DNA from: Aliarcobacter sp.
Lineage (GTDB): Bacteria > Campylobacterota > Campylobacteria > Campylobacterales > Arcobacteraceae
Direction: 5' to 3'
Length of the DNA stretch: 50,717 nucleotides
Assembly (NCBI GenBank): GCA_017995775.1
Contig: JAGOIF010000006.1
Location: 1-50,717 of the forward strand
The notes under the pieces were generated by a model. That model was not told the DNA's origin, did no database searches, and saw only the letters and a list, made by a program, of their open reading frames with translations. Position 1 is the first letter of the stretch. Every line of letters begins with the position of its first letter. The translations under genes were made by a program, and so were the position numbers. Of this stretch, positions 7,775 to 16,154 are shown in pieces.

Positions 7775-8650
7775 ATGAAAAAGTTTGAAGCAAATGGTTT
7801 AGAAAAAGCATATGAATTAGCAACTGCTGAATTCAAATGCTCAATTACTGAATTAGAAATAGAAGTAATCCAACAACCAAGTAAAGGATTTCTTGGTTTT
7901 GGAAAGAAGAATGCTATTATCGAAGTGTGTTTCAAAGATAATTGCAAAAGAGATCTTCAAGAAAATAAAAGTTACAGAAATAAAGATGTAAAAATAGAAG
8001 AAATCTCAGACAGAATTGAACATTCAAATAGAACAGAAGAAAAAAAATCTTTTGAAAAAGAAGAGAAAAAAGAAGTTTTATCAAAAGTTCCAAAAACTGA
8101 ATCAAAAGATAAAATTTTTGATAATTTTTATAATGAAGAAAATTCACAAAGTGAAATCTCAAAAATCGTTATAAAAAAAGATAAAGAAAAAATTTTAGAA
8201 GAAGTTAAAGCTGGAATTTCATATTTATTTGATGATAGCTGTTATAAAATTGATCAAATAAATGTTGAATTTTATGATGAAGAAACTTTATATGTTGAAT
8301 TTTTAGGTGAAGATTCTGCTTTACTAATTGGTAAAGAAGGATATAGATATAAAGCTTTATCATATATCTTATTTAACTGGATTAATGAAAAATATGGTTT
8401 AATGTTAAGACTTGAAGTTGCACAATTTTTGAAGAATCAAGAAGAGTCAATTTATGCTTATCTTGAACCTATAATTGAAATAATCAAAGAAAAAGGTACA
8501 TTTAAAACTAAACCACTTGATGGTATTTTAGTTCATATTGCACTTAAAAAATTAAGAGAAGAGTTCCCGGATAAATATGTTGCAGTTAAAACAAATGTTA
8601 GAGGGGATAAATACGTACTAGTAAATGAGTACAGAGCAAGGGAAATATAG
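7775..8650 (+). CDS. jag: Jag / SpoIIIJ-associated RNA-binding protein (KH-R3H)
   Basis: Cytosolic RNA-binding protein usually encoded next to yidC. The N-terminal Jag domain (residues 1-50, ending VIQQPSKGFLGFGKKNAIIE) is followed by a long charged Lys/Glu linker (about 60-135), a KH domain with the loop IGKEGYRYKALSYILF near residue 190, and a C-terminal region matching R3H (YVLVNEYRAREI at the end). It is 291 residues, typical of the long Campylobacterota form. It starts 9 nt after yidC and is followed after 2 nt by mnmE, so the operon continues. Confidence 0.9.
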   Translation: MKKFEANGLEKAYELATAEFKCSITELEIEVIQQPSKGFLGFGKKNAIIEVCFKDNCKRDLQENKSYRNKDVKIEEISDRIEHSNRTEEKKSFEKEEKKEVLSKVPKTESKDKIFDNFYNEENSQSEISKIVIKKDKEKILEEVKAGISYLFDDSCYKIDQINVEFYDEETLYVEFLGEDSALLIGKEGYRYKALSYILFNWINEKYGLMLRLEVAQFLKNQEESIYAYLEPIIEIIKEKGTFKTKPLDGILVHIALKKLREEFPDKYVAVKTNVRGDKYVLVNEYRAREI

Positions 8651-8652
8651 TC

Positions 8653-9993
8653 TTGTTTGATAATGCTACAATTGTTGCAATTGCAACGGCCAATGGAATT
8701 GGTTCTATTTCAATAGTTAGAGTTTCAGGAGCAAATGCTCTTGAGATTGCTAAAAAAATATCTAAAAAAACAACTTTTCAACCACGATTAGCGACACTTT
8801 CTTACTTACATGATATAAATAATGAGATTATTGACGAAGCTTTAGTTTTATATTTCAAAGCTCCTTTTTCTTTTACAGGTGAAGATATCGTTGAGTTTCA
8901 ATGTCACGGTGGTGTGGCTATTGGAAACATGATTGTTGATGAAGTTTTAAAATATGGAGCAAGACTTGCTAATCCTGGTGAGTTTTCTAAAAGAGCATTT
9001 TTTAATAATAAAATTGACTTATCAAAAGCAGAAGCCATATCAAAAATCATAGAAGCAAGAAGTGAAGATGCTGTAAGACTATTAGCAAGACAGCTAAAAG
9101 GTGAGCTTACAAATTTTGTAAATGATATTAGAGAAGACTTACTTTTTATGCTTGCATACACTGAAGTTACAATTGATTATGCAGAAGAAGATTTACCAAG
9201 TGATATTTTTGAGCAGATTCAAAATAAGATGCAAAAAATCATTGTAAAACTTACAAATACATTAGAAGCTAGTCGTAGACGTGAAGGAATGATAGAAGGT
9301 TTTAAAGTAGCAATTATTGGAAAACCAAATGTTGGAAAATCTTCACTTTTAAATAAACTTCTAAACTATGATAGAGCAATTATAAGTGATATAGCTGGAA
9401 CTACAAGAGATACTATTGAAGAGTCTGTGAAAATAGGAACTCATATTATAAAAATAGTGGATACAGCAGGAATTAGAAATGCAAGTGATGTTATAGAAAA
9501 AATAGGAATTGAAAAATCTATTCAAGCTATAGAAGAAGCTGATATTGTAATCGCACTTTTTGATAATAGTAAAGTTTGTGATGATGAAGATAAAAAAATA
9601 TTACAATTAATAGAAGAAAATTCACATAAAGAAATCATAAAAGTATTAAATAAATCAGATTTACAAAATGAATTTGATAAATCTAGTATTAAAGATTTTA
9701 TAGAACTTTCAACTAAAGAGAATATAAATCTTTTGATTAAAAAAGTGGAGACTATTTTAGATTCAAATACACATAGTGATGAAATGACATTAATTTCAAA
9801 ACGACAAATAAATTCCGTAGAAACAACTCTTCAAAATATAATATCATCACAGGATCCTTTAAATAGAGGTGAGTTAGAATTCTTTGCACATTTTATAAAT
9901 GAAGCACTTGAAAGCATCTCAGCAATTACAAGACCTTATGAAAATGATGAAATGCTAGATGTTATGTTTGGCGAATTTTGTTTAGGTAAATAA
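8653..9993 (+). CDS. mnmE: tRNA uridine-5-carboxymethylaminomethyl modification GTPase MnmE
   Basis: With MnmG it installs the cmnm5 group on wobble U34 of several tRNAs. The protein has 446 residues: an N-terminal formyl-THF-binding domain (ATANGIGSISIVRVSG, PFSFTGEDIVEFQCHGG), a helical domain, and a G domain with P-loop GKPNVGKSS near residue 222, the switch region DIAGTTRDT, DTAGIR and NKSDL. The C-terminal tetrapeptide CLGK carries the catalytic Cys. It starts with TTG at 8653, preceded by AAGGGA at about 9 nt. The neighbouring jag and yidC fit the standard cluster. Confidence 0.97.
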   Translation: MFDNATIVAIATANGIGSISIVRVSGANALEIAKKISKKTTFQPRLATLSYLHDINNEIIDEALVLYFKAPFSFTGEDIVEFQCHGGVAIGNMIVDEVLKYGARLANPGEFSKRAFFNNKIDLSKAEAISKIIEARSEDAVRLLARQLKGELTNFVNDIREDLLFMLAYTEVTIDYAEEDLPSDIFEQIQNKMQKIIVKLTNTLEASRRREGMIEGFKVAIIGKPNVGKSSLLNKLLNYDRAIISDIAGTTRDTIEESVKIGTHIIKIVDTAGIRNASDVIEKIGIEKSIQAIEEADIVIALFDNSKVCDDEDKKILQLIEENSHKEIIKVLNKSDLQNEFDKSSIKDFIELSTKENINLLIKKVETILDSNTHSDEMTLISKRQINSVETTLQNIISSQDPLNRGELEFFAHFINEALESISAITRPYENDEMLDVMFGEFCLGK

Positions 9994-10017
9994 TATGATT
10001 ATAAAAGGTAATAAGAA

Positions 10018-10440
10018 ATGAAGAAAAAGTTTTTATTTTTTCTAGTAATGATAAGTTTTGTTTCAACAAGTTTATTAGCTGATCAATGGGATGGTTTTTT
10101 TAAAGCAACTGGCTTCCCAAGAAAAATTGTTGATAATGGAAAACTTGTAAAAGGAAAATTATATGAAGCAAATGTTTCATATGAGATATCAAATAATGAC
10201 GGAATAAAAGGTAATTTTGAAAACTCAGATTCAGCTAGAGTTATAATTACTAATAAAAAAGGTAAAACTCTTTCAACTAATCATTTTATGACGGGAGATG
10301 AGTTAAGGGTTTGGGCAAGACAAAACTTTACAGATATCTTCTCACTTGTTCTTGGGGATGATCCAAAAATTACAAGTGAGAGTATTAAAGAATTAACTTC
10401 ATTAGCCTCTTTAGTTCTTTTAAATAAAAACTTAGACTAA
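10018..10440 (+). CDS. Hypothetical exported protein (140 residues)
   Basis: I do not recognise the family. Residues 1-21 form a clear signal peptide (basic KKK, hydrophobic FLFFLVMISFVSTSLLA, cleavage likely after ALA-type LLA), so the mature protein of about 119 residues should be periplasmic. It has no cysteine and no repeats, and begins DQWDGFFKATGFPRKIVDNG. The middle looks beta-rich and the last 30 residues look helical. It lies 24 nt after mnmE in the same direction with AAAAGG before the ATG, so it is probably the last gene of the rpmH-mnmE operon, and is followed by a terminator. Confidence 0.7.
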   Translation: MKKKFLFFLVMISFVSTSLLADQWDGFFKATGFPRKIVDNGKLVKGKLYEANVSYEISNNDGIKGNFENSDSARVIITNKKGKTLSTNHFMTGDELRVWARQNFTDIFSLVLGDDPKITSESIKELTSLASLVLLNKNLD

Positions 10441-10447
10441 TAAAACT

Positions 10448-10479
10448 AAATAATAAAATCTAAAAAGATTTTATTATTT
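10448..10479. terminator. Bidirectional AT-rich terminator between convergent genes
   Basis: Perfect 14-bp inverted repeat 10448-10461 / 10466-10479 with an AAAA loop, A/T-rich at the outer ends so that it supplies a T tract in both directions. It begins 8 nt after the plus-strand gene and contains the stop codon of the minus-strand SixA-like gene. Confidence 0.75.
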
Positions 10480-10956
10480 ATCTGCAAGCTCATAAGAAAT
10501 TAATCTAGCATTCTCTTTTGAAATATCAATCCAAGAATCACAATCAAAATTTATTTCCATAATAGCACCCATTTCAAACTTCTCTTTAAATCCAACTAGG
10601 ATTAAAGCAAGAGATGTTAAAGATGGATTATGACCAACTAAGACCATTGAATCAACAGTATCAAAGGTATAAGTTATTGTTTCAAATAACTCATTTACAA
10701 AAGCTAAATATAAAACTTCATTAAACATAATTGATTTATTATAATTTAATGCATTAGCAAATATTTCTGCTGTCATTTTAGTTCTTTTAGCAGGGCTTGC
10801 AACTATTAAATCAATCGGTAGATTTTTTTTTGCAAAATTCTCTGCTATTGATTTTGCTGTATTAATTCCTTCTTGACTTAGTTCTTTATCATAGTCATCT
10901 TGTTGAATTAATTCTTCTGTTTTTTGTGTATGTCTTACAATATAAAGTTTTTTCAT
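10474..10956 (-). CDS. sixA: SixA-like phosphohistidine phosphatase (histidine phosphatase superfamily)
   Basis: Small 160-residue member of the phosphoglycerate-mutase-like family. The N-terminal motif LYIVRHTQKTEE has the catalytic RH(T/G) at residues 8-10, ASPAKRTKMTAEIF is the second arginine block (typically SPA.RT..TA), and MVLVGHNPSLTSLA carries the second catalytic His. In E. coli SixA removes phosphate from His of NPr or HPt domains; the substrate here is unknown. Single minus-strand gene, convergent with the mnmE operon and divergent from htpX. Confidence 0.83.
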   Translation of the reverse strand: MKKLYIVRHTQKTEELIQQDDYDKELSQEGINTAKSIAENFAKKNLPIDLIVASPAKRTKMTAEIFANALNYNKSIMFNEVLYLAFVNELFETITYTFDTVDSMVLVGHNPSLTSLALILVGFKEKFEMGAIMEINFDCDSWIDISKENARLISYELADK

Positions 10957-11038
10957 GATAACTCTTAATTTTTGAAAATAATAATTTTATTTTAGGTTAA
11001 TTTGGCTTTTTGTTATATTAAATTTATATGAACATCTC

Positions 11039-11046
11039 TGTATAAT
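11039..11046 (+). promoter_or_regulatory. -10 element of htpX
   Basis: TGTATAAT, a consensus -10 preceded directly by TG, 66 nt upstream of the htpX ATG. TAGGAGAA precedes the ATG as ribosome-binding site. T-rich blocks lie upstream in place of a -35, as is common for Campylobacterota promoters. Confidence 0.55.
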
Positions 11047-11112
11047 AGAAAAATAATAGTTTAATGTTTATTAACTTTTCTTTGATAATATTAAAAAAAA
11101 TAGGAGAATTTT

Positions 11113-11970
11113 ATGGAACAGATAAAAACAGTATTTTTACTAACATTTTTAACAGTTGTCTTTGTCTTTATGGGTTATTCTTTTGGAGGAAGTTCTGGAA
11201 TGTTAATAGCTTTTTTATTAGCTGGTGGAATGAACTTTTATGCATATTATTTTTCGGACCAACAAGTATTAAAACATTATGATGCAACTTTACTAGAAGA
11301 TACAAGACATCCTGTTTATAAAATAACACAAAACTTGACTAAAAAAGCAGGGCTTCCTATGCCAAAGGTATATTTAATTCCCGATCATACTCCAAATGCA
11401 TTTGCGACGGGAAGAAATCATGAACACGCTGCTGTTGCTGTTACAATGGGATTATATGAGATGTTAAATGAAAAAGAGCTAGAAGGTGTAATAGCACATG
11501 AATTATCACATATAAAACACTATGATATATTAATTGGAACAATAGCAGCTGTATTTGCAGGTGCTATTGCAATGATTGCAAATATGATGCAATTTGGTGC
11601 TATGTTTGGCGGAAACAATAATAACAGACAAGGAGCTAATCCCATTGTTATGATTTTAATGGCTATATTACTTCCTCTAGCTGCTTCAATTATACAAATG
11701 ACAGTAAGTAGAAGTAGAGAGTATATGGCTGATGAAGGCGCTGCTAGAATGACTGGAAATCCAGCAGGTCTTCAAAGTGCTTTAAAGAAACTTGAAAATT
11801 ATGCAAGAAGTGGACATCAAATACATAATGCCACAGAACAAACGGCGCATATGTTTATAATAAACCCATTTTCAGGATTAAAATCAACTTTGGGAAGCCT
11901 ATTTAGGACTCATCCTACAACTGAGGATAGGATTGCAAGGCTTGAAGAATTGAAGAGTGAATTAAAATAA
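11113..11970 (+). CDS. htpX: Membrane zinc metalloprotease HtpX
   Basis: M48-family inner-membrane protease that degrades misfolded membrane proteins, usually alongside FtsH. The protein has 285 residues. Two N-terminal hydrophobic helices (residues 7-24 and 29-47) are followed by the zinc motif [13 protein letters not shown] (HExxH near residue 130), two further hydrophobic segments (about 140-160 and 175-195), and the conserved [13 protein letters not shown] block with the third zinc ligand Glu. The C-terminal [17 protein letters not shown] is typical. TAGGAGAA supports the start. A weak AT-only inverted repeat (11971-11994) follows. Confidence 0.96.
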   Translation: MEQIKTVFLLTFLTVVFVFMGYSFGGSSGMLIAFLLAGGMNFYAYYFSDQQVLKHYDATLLEDTRHPVYKITQNLTKKAGLPMPKVYLIPDHTPNAFATGRNHEHAAVAVTMGLYEMLNEKELEGVIAHELSHIKHYDILIGTIAAVFAGAIAMIANMMQFGAMFGGNNNNRQGANPIVMILMAILLPLAASIIQMTVSRSREYMADEGAARMTGNPAGLQSALKKLENYARSGHQIHNATEQTAHMFIINPFSGLKSTLGSLFRTHPTTEDRIARLEELKSELK

Positions 11971-12002
11971 TAAAATTTTAAGATTAAAATTTTTAACAAT
12001 AT

Positions 12003-12010
12003 TGTATAAT
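12003..12010 (+). promoter_or_regulatory. -10 element of the dacA-like gene
   Basis: TGTATAAT, 64 nt upstream of the preferred ATG at 12075. Same TG-TATAAT form as at htpX and birA. Confidence 0.5.
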
Positions 12011-12074
12011 ATAGAATGCATTATAAATTTCTTAGGAACCTTTATAGTATAAATAATTTTTGAATGGTGATAAT

Positions 12075-12875
12075 ATGAAGATTTTACTTGTGATTTTGTT
12101 TTTTATTTTACCTTCTTTTGCCCTTACTGATGATTCAAAGGTTTTTAAGAAGATGGAAAAAGATTTTGGTTCAATAATAGTTAAAGATTTAACTAAAAAG
12201 AAATTAATATTTTCTAAAGACGAAAATCAAATACTAAGACCAGCTAGTTTAACTAAAATAATGACGTCTATGCTTGCTATTGAGAGTGGTAAAATGAATA
12301 GTGTTGTTACAATTACAGCTGAAATGAAAAAAGTTGAACCAACAATTGCAAATTTTAAAGTGGGTGAAAAATTTTATTTAAAAGATTTAGTTCATGCAGC
12401 AATGATAAAATCAGCAAATGATGCAGCTAATGCAATTGCAATTTATCTTGGGAATGGAAACAAACAAAAATTTGTTAGTATGATGAATTATAAAGCAAAG
12501 AAATTAGGAATGATGAATACAAATTTTACAAATCCTTGTGGATTTGATATTGGAAATCATTCAACAACGGCTAATGATTTATTAAAACTTACAGAGTATG
12601 CAATAAAAAATAAAACATTTAATTCTATTGTAAAAATTGAAAAGTATGCATTTAGTGCAATAAATACAAAATCAAGATATGTAGTTCATTCAAGTAATAA
12701 ATTATTAGCAAATGAGCCTTATATAGTAGGTGTTAAAACTGGCTATACAAATCAAGCAGGTGCTTGTTTAATAGCAAGAGCAAAGAAAGAAAATAAAGAT
12801 GTTTTAATGGTTATGCTAAATGCAAATAATAGATGGCCAAATGCAAAAATAGCTCTTCATACAGTTATGAAGTAA
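12075..12875 (+). CDS. D-alanyl-D-alanine carboxypeptidase (S11 family, PBP5/6-like)
   Basis: Periplasmic penicillin-binding protein that trims the terminal D-Ala of peptidoglycan stem peptides. Counting from ATG 12075 (266 residues), a signal peptide spans 1-17 (MKILLVILFFILPSFAL). The three active-site motifs are in order: SLTK at 58-61 (acylated Ser58), SAN at 113-115, and KTG at 221-223 within VGVKTGYTNQAGACL. It ends soon after the catalytic domain, so the beta-rich C-terminal domain and amphipathic membrane anchor of E. coli PBP5 are missing; the protein may be soluble. A TTG at 12060 is in frame but would spoil the signal peptide. Its stop lies inside the first of two tandem hairpins. 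Confidence 0.92.
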   Translation: MKILLVILFFILPSFALTDDSKVFKKMEKDFGSIIVKDLTKKKLIFSKDENQILRPASLTKIMTSMLAIESGKMNSVVTITAEMKKVEPTIANFKVGEKFYLKDLVHAAMIKSANDAANAIAIYLGNGNKQKFVSMMNYKAKKLGMMNTNFTNPCGFDIGNHSTTANDLLKLTEYAIKNKTFNSIVKIEKYAFSAINTKSRYVVHSSNKLLANEPYIVGVKTGYTNQAGACLIARAKKENKDVLMVMLNANNRWPNAKIALHTVMK

Positions 12876-12937
12876 GGACGTACATAAACTTTTATGTACG
12901 CCTTAACTTTAGAAATAAAAGGTTTATTTCTAAAGTT
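12873..12937. terminator. Two tandem hairpins between convergent genes
   Basis: Hairpin 1 (12873-12905): TAAGG-(bulged A)-CGTACATA... pairs with ...TATGTACG-CCTTA and contains the dacA-like stop. Hairpin 2 (12905-12919 / 12923-12937): perfect 15-bp stem AACTTTAGAAATAAA with a 3-nt loop, containing the stop codon of the minus-strand lipoprotein gene. Neither has a classical long T tract, but their position between convergent genes indicates bidirectional termination. Confidence 0.65.
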
Positions 12938-13424
12938 TGTTTAGAGTTCCCTCTTCAATAAATATTTTCACTTCTTGTCCAGGATTTAATCCATATAAGC
13001 TTTGTTTGTAGTCTGATTCATTTGCTTTTTGATCATCTCTTTTTTCTACTTCTTTTTTAGATAAATCTATACCAACATAATTATCTTTCATAACCCAAGC
13101 TTTTATATCTCTTGACTCATATTCTTCACCATCAATTGTACAATTTATCTTAGAAATTTTTAAACTAGCGATATATTTATCATTTGTTTTTGCTTCTCCT
13201 AAAATTCTGCAATTATCAGTTCCTAAGATAATTGGAGTTACCTCAGTATTTAAGCTTTTAACACCTGACATTAACTTTGCAGATGTATATTGAAGAGGTT
13301 TAATTATATAACCATCACTTTTTTTAATTGTATCTACAGTGTATCTAGGTCCTGTTGGAATCTCTTTTGAAGAACATCCAGCAATAAGAATTCCTGCCGT
13401 AATAATTGAAACTATTTTCAACAT
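12930..13424 (-). CDS. Putative lipoprotein with a TraB/TrbI-like segment
   Basis: 164 residues. A lipoprotein signal peptide is clear: ITAGILIAGC with the lipidated Cys at residue 16, then SSKEIPTGP. The next residue after Cys is Ser, not Asp, so outer-membrane sorting is likely. The segment CRILGEAKTNDKYIASLKIS to INCTIDGEEYESRDIKAWVM loosely resembles the conserved beta-barrel stretch of conjugation proteins TraB/TrbI (C-R-x-L.. ...C...G...E..V.G.V.G.DG). No other type IV secretion gene is nearby, so I treat this as fold resemblance only. Function unknown. Preceded by an extended -10 promoter. Confidence 0.7.
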   Translation of the reverse strand: MLKIVSIITAGILIAGCSSKEIPTGPRYTVDTIKKSDGYIIKPLQYTSAKLMSGVKSLNTEVTPIILGTDNCRILGEAKTNDKYIASLKISKINCTIDGEEYESRDIKAWVMKDNYVGIDLSKKEVEKRDDQKANESDYKQSLYGLNPGQEVKIFIEEGTLNKL

Positions 13425-13463
13425 GTAAAATTTCCTTTTTTATTATATAAAATTATTTTTGGG

Positions 13464-13472
13464 ATTATAGCA
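13464..13472 (-). promoter_or_regulatory. Extended -10 promoter of the lipoprotein gene
   Basis: On the minus strand the bases read TGCTATAAT, a perfect TGnTATAAT extended -10, about 39 nt upstream of the lipoprotein ATG. AAAAAAGGAAA follows as ribosome-binding site. Confidence 0.6.
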
Positions 13473-13543
13473 AATTTTTACTGCATTAAGATTAAGTCAG
13501 TAAATGGTGTTTGCCAATATAAAAAGTGCTAAACTAAAGTCAT

Positions 13544-13575
13544 AAAAAAAGCAACCCTTGACCAAAGAGTTGCTT
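13544..13575 (-). terminator. Rho-independent terminator of the lapB-rnc-aroC-M15 operon
   Basis: AAGCAAC (13549-13555) pairs with GTTGCTT (13569-13575), extended by three further pairs past one mismatch. On the minus strand the stem is followed by T7 (A7 at 13544-13550). It sits about 40 nt after the M15 peptidase stop codon. Confidence 0.85.
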
Positions 13576-13613
13576 AAGAATGGTATTATATACAAATAAG
13601 ATTAAAATAGTCT

Positions 13614-14378
13614 TTAATTAGCTAAAAGCTCAGGTCTGTATTCAAAATGCATGGTGTCATAGTGATACCATCTTCCTCCCCAAATAAATCCATGCCTTTC
13701 AAATATTTCTACGATTTCAAAAGGAATTTTATTTTTATATTTCATATTACCCTTTGCTTTATCCCAAATCCAGTAATGGGAATCTTTTACATTTAAATCA
13801 ATTGCTATACCGAAACTATGAACGCTTAATCTATTTGTATTGCTAATTTTTCTATAGTTAAAAACACCACTTGGATGAAGTGCAAATGCTTTTATTTCAC
13901 TTGGAAGGTTTTCTATTTCATCGGAAATTGCAATTAATTTTTTATCTATATTATTTATTTTGCTAACCCATAAATTTTTATTTGAACTTTTAGGAAGCCA
14001 AACAATTTTTACGAGATTATCCTTTACTTTATTTCTGTTTTCTCCATACATTTTCTTAAAAAAAGGTTCATATCTTATTCTTCCTGCATCTTCATTTTCT
14101 AGTGGAATATGATTTTTATCTTCATTTATTTTTAGATATTTTATACTTAATTGATCTTTTAATGAGGCATTATTTAATTTATCTTTAAAACTTTTTTCTT
14201 CTTTTTTATCATCATATATCATTTTTTCTTCATCATTCCAAATAATATTATTGTCTGAATAACTTTTTAAAAAATCAGGATAAGCATTAAGTAACTTACT
14301 AGCATTCTCATCTGCTAGTAAATTTAAAGATATGAAGAAAAAAGCTAAAGATTTATTTATTATAAACTTTTTTAACAT
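13614..14378 (-). CDS. Exported M15-family peptidase (VanY / L,D- or D,D-carboxypeptidase-like)
   Basis: Probable periplasmic zinc peptidase acting on peptidoglycan stem peptides. The preferred start, ATG 14378 (254 residues), begins with a signal peptide ([20 protein letters not shown], cleavage near LLA-DE). The C-terminal catalytic domain shows the M15 zinc signature [16 protein letters not shown] (H...D) and a second half [20 protein letters not shown] with the HxE-type ligand MHFE. The 110-residue N-terminal part is lysine-rich and unrecognised. The start lies 26 nt inside the 3' end of aroC with no clear ribosome-binding site, suggesting translational coupling; a longer TTG start (14420) would bury the signal peptide. 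Confidence 0.82.
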   Translation of the reverse strand: MLKKFIINKSLAFFFISLNLLADENASKLLNAYPDFLKSYSDNNIIWNDEEKMIYDDKKEEKSFKDKLNNASLKDQLSIKYLKINEDKNHIPLENEDAGRIRYEPFFKKMYGENRNKVKDNLVKIVWLPKSSNKNLWVSKINNIDKKLIAISDEIENLPSEIKAFALHPSGVFNYRKISNTNRLSVHSFGIAIDLNVKDSHYWIWDKAKGNMKYKNKIPFEIVEIFERHGFIWGGRWYHYDTMHFEYRPELLAN

Positions 14379-15429
14379 TTTGTATTTTTGAAGACATATT
14401 AAGTAGTACCATATCAGCAAGAACTAAAGCCATCATTGATTCAGCAACAACACTTCCTCTTACAGCAACACAAGGATCATGTCTTCCTTTTAGTTTACAA
14501 TCAACTTCGTTGTTATAAATATCAACAGTTTCTTGCTCTATAAAGATAGATGGTGTTGATTTAAAATAAACTTTTACATTTATATTATCACCATTTGAAA
14601 TACCACCTAACATTCCGCCACTATGGTTTGTTTTAAATCCATTTGCTCTTATTTGGTCATTATTATCATAACCTTTTACTTTTGAAGATAACATTCCATC
14701 TCCAATTTCTACAGCTTTAACGGCATTTATTCCCATCATTGCGTTTGCAATTTGAGAATCAAGTTTAAAGTAAAGAGGCTCACCAAGACCTACTGGAACA
14801 TTGGATACATTTATTAAAGCAACTCCTCCAACACTATTATGCGAGTTCTTTGCTTCTAAAATAGCATCTTTTTGTGCTTCTTCCATATTTGAATCAAGTG
14901 CAAATATTTCAGATTGGGAAACTTTTGAAAAATCATAATTTTCTGCTTTTATTCCATCAATTTCACAAATACCACTTTGGATATTTATATCAAGTTCTTT
15001 AAGCATTAGTTTAGCAATAGCTCCAGCTGCAACTCTTGCCGCTGTTTCTCTGGCAGAACTTCTTCCTCCACCTCTATAATCTCTTGTTCCATATTTATGA
15101 AAATATGTAAAATCAGCATGACCTGGTCTAAATAAATCTTTTACATTAGAATAATCGCTACTTTTTTGATTTTCATTAAAAATAATCATCGAGATTGATG
15201 TTCCTGTTGTAATTCCTTCAAAAACTCCTGAAAGAATTTCTACAACATCTCCTTCTTTTCTTGCTGTTGCAAATTTATTTTGCCCTGGTTTTCTTCTATT
15301 CATTTCATTTTGAATAAACTCTTCATCTATTTTAATACCAGCTGGTACTCCATCTACTATACAACCAAGTGCTTTTCCATGTGATTCACCAAATGTTGTA
15401 AATCTAAATCTATGTCCAAATGTATTCAT
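14353..15429 (-). CDS. aroC: Chorismate synthase
   Basis: Last step of the shikimate pathway: 5-enolpyruvylshikimate-3-phosphate to chorismate, using reduced FMN. The 358-residue protein shows all three family signatures: [18 protein letters not shown] at the N-terminus, [20 protein letters not shown] near residue 120, and [17 protein letters not shown] (R-H-D-P-C) near residue 315. It follows rnc by 4 nt and overlaps the M15 peptidase gene. The C-terminus is not truncated. Confidence 0.98.
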   Translation of the reverse strand: MNTFGHRFRFTTFGESHGKALGCIVDGVPAGIKIDEEFIQNEMNRRKPGQNKFATARKEGDVVEILSGVFEGITTGTSISMIIFNENQKSSDYSNVKDLFRPGHADFTYFHKYGTRDYRGGGRSSARETAARVAAGAIAKLMLKELDINIQSGICEIDGIKAENYDFSKVSQSEIFALDSNMEEAQKDAILEAKNSHNSVGGVALINVSNVPVGLGEPLYFKLDSQIANAMMGINAVKAVEIGDGMLSSKVKGYDNNDQIRANGFKTNHSGGMLGGISNGDNINVKVYFKSTPSIFIEQETVDIYNNEVDCKLKGRHDPCVAVRGSVVAESMMALVLADMVLLNMSSKIQNVKKVYNK

Positions 15430-15433
15430 ATAA

Positions 15434-16108
15434 TTACTCTACTTTTAATTTTTCTATGGCTATTTTTGCAACTGCTTGTTGAGCTAGTTTTTTACTTTTT
15501 CCACTAGCACTTCCATAATTTACTCCATCAATCCAAATTGATACTTCAAACTCTTTTTTATGATCAGGTCCATATGAACCTTCTATCTTATATTCAGGAA
15601 TTGATGCAAATTGTGCTTGAGTTATTTCTTGTAGGGCTGTTTTATAATCACTAAATAATACATCTAAGTTTATTGTTTCATATGATTTCTCTAATAAATC
15701 TAAGATTATAGGTTTTAAAACTTCAAGACCTGATTCTAAATAAATAGCTCCCATAATTGCTTCAAATGCATCTGAAAGAATTGAAGCTTTTGTTCTTCCT
15801 TTATTTCTTTCTTCAGCTGTTGAAATAAAAATATAATTACCTAGTTTTATCTCATTTGCAAGTCTTGTGAATCCTGTTTCATTTACTAAAGATGCTCTTA
15901 TTTTTGATAATTCACCTTCATTTGAATGATTAAATTTTGTATATAAAAATTCTCCTACAATCAGGTTTAAAACTGCATCTCCTAGAAACTCAAGTCTTTC
16001 ATTGTTGTAAGGCTTCTTATAACTTTTGTGAGTAAGTGCTTCGATTATCAGATCTTTGTTTTTAAACTGATAACCCAAACACTTTTCTAGCATTGAATAA
16101 TCGCTCAT
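15434..16108 (-). CDS. rnc: Ribonuclease III
   Basis: Double-strand-specific endoribonuclease that processes rRNA precursors and structured mRNAs. 224 residues. The catalytic signature [20 protein letters not shown] is near residues 36-55, the second acidic cluster [16 protein letters not shown] is near 110-125, and a C-terminal dsRNA-binding domain ends [20 protein letters not shown]. Ribosome-binding site AAAGGAAG is next to the ATG. The order rnc-aroC is conserved in Campylobacterota. Confidence 0.98.
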   Translation of the reverse strand: MSDYSMLEKCLGYQFKNKDLIIEALTHKSYKKPYNNERLEFLGDAVLNLIVGEFLYTKFNHSNEGELSKIRASLVNETGFTRLANEIKLGNYIFISTAEERNKGRTKASILSDAFEAIMGAIYLESGLEVLKPIILDLLEKSYETINLDVLFSDYKTALQEITQAQFASIPEYKIEGSYGPDHKKEFEVSIWIDGVNYGSASGKSKKLAQQAVAKIAIEKLKVE

Positions 16109-16154
16109 TTTCTTCCTTTTAATAAATTTTTATGCAAGTATATCACATCTTTTG

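Noticed and set aside
11064-11282. 72-codon ORF overlapping the start of htpX
   Set aside because: Out-of-frame shadow; htpX has the ribosome-binding site and the homology.
13524-13531. AGTGCTAA, the right half of a CIRCE element
   Set aside because: No matching left half TTAGCACTC at the 9-nt spacing and no heat-shock gene downstream.
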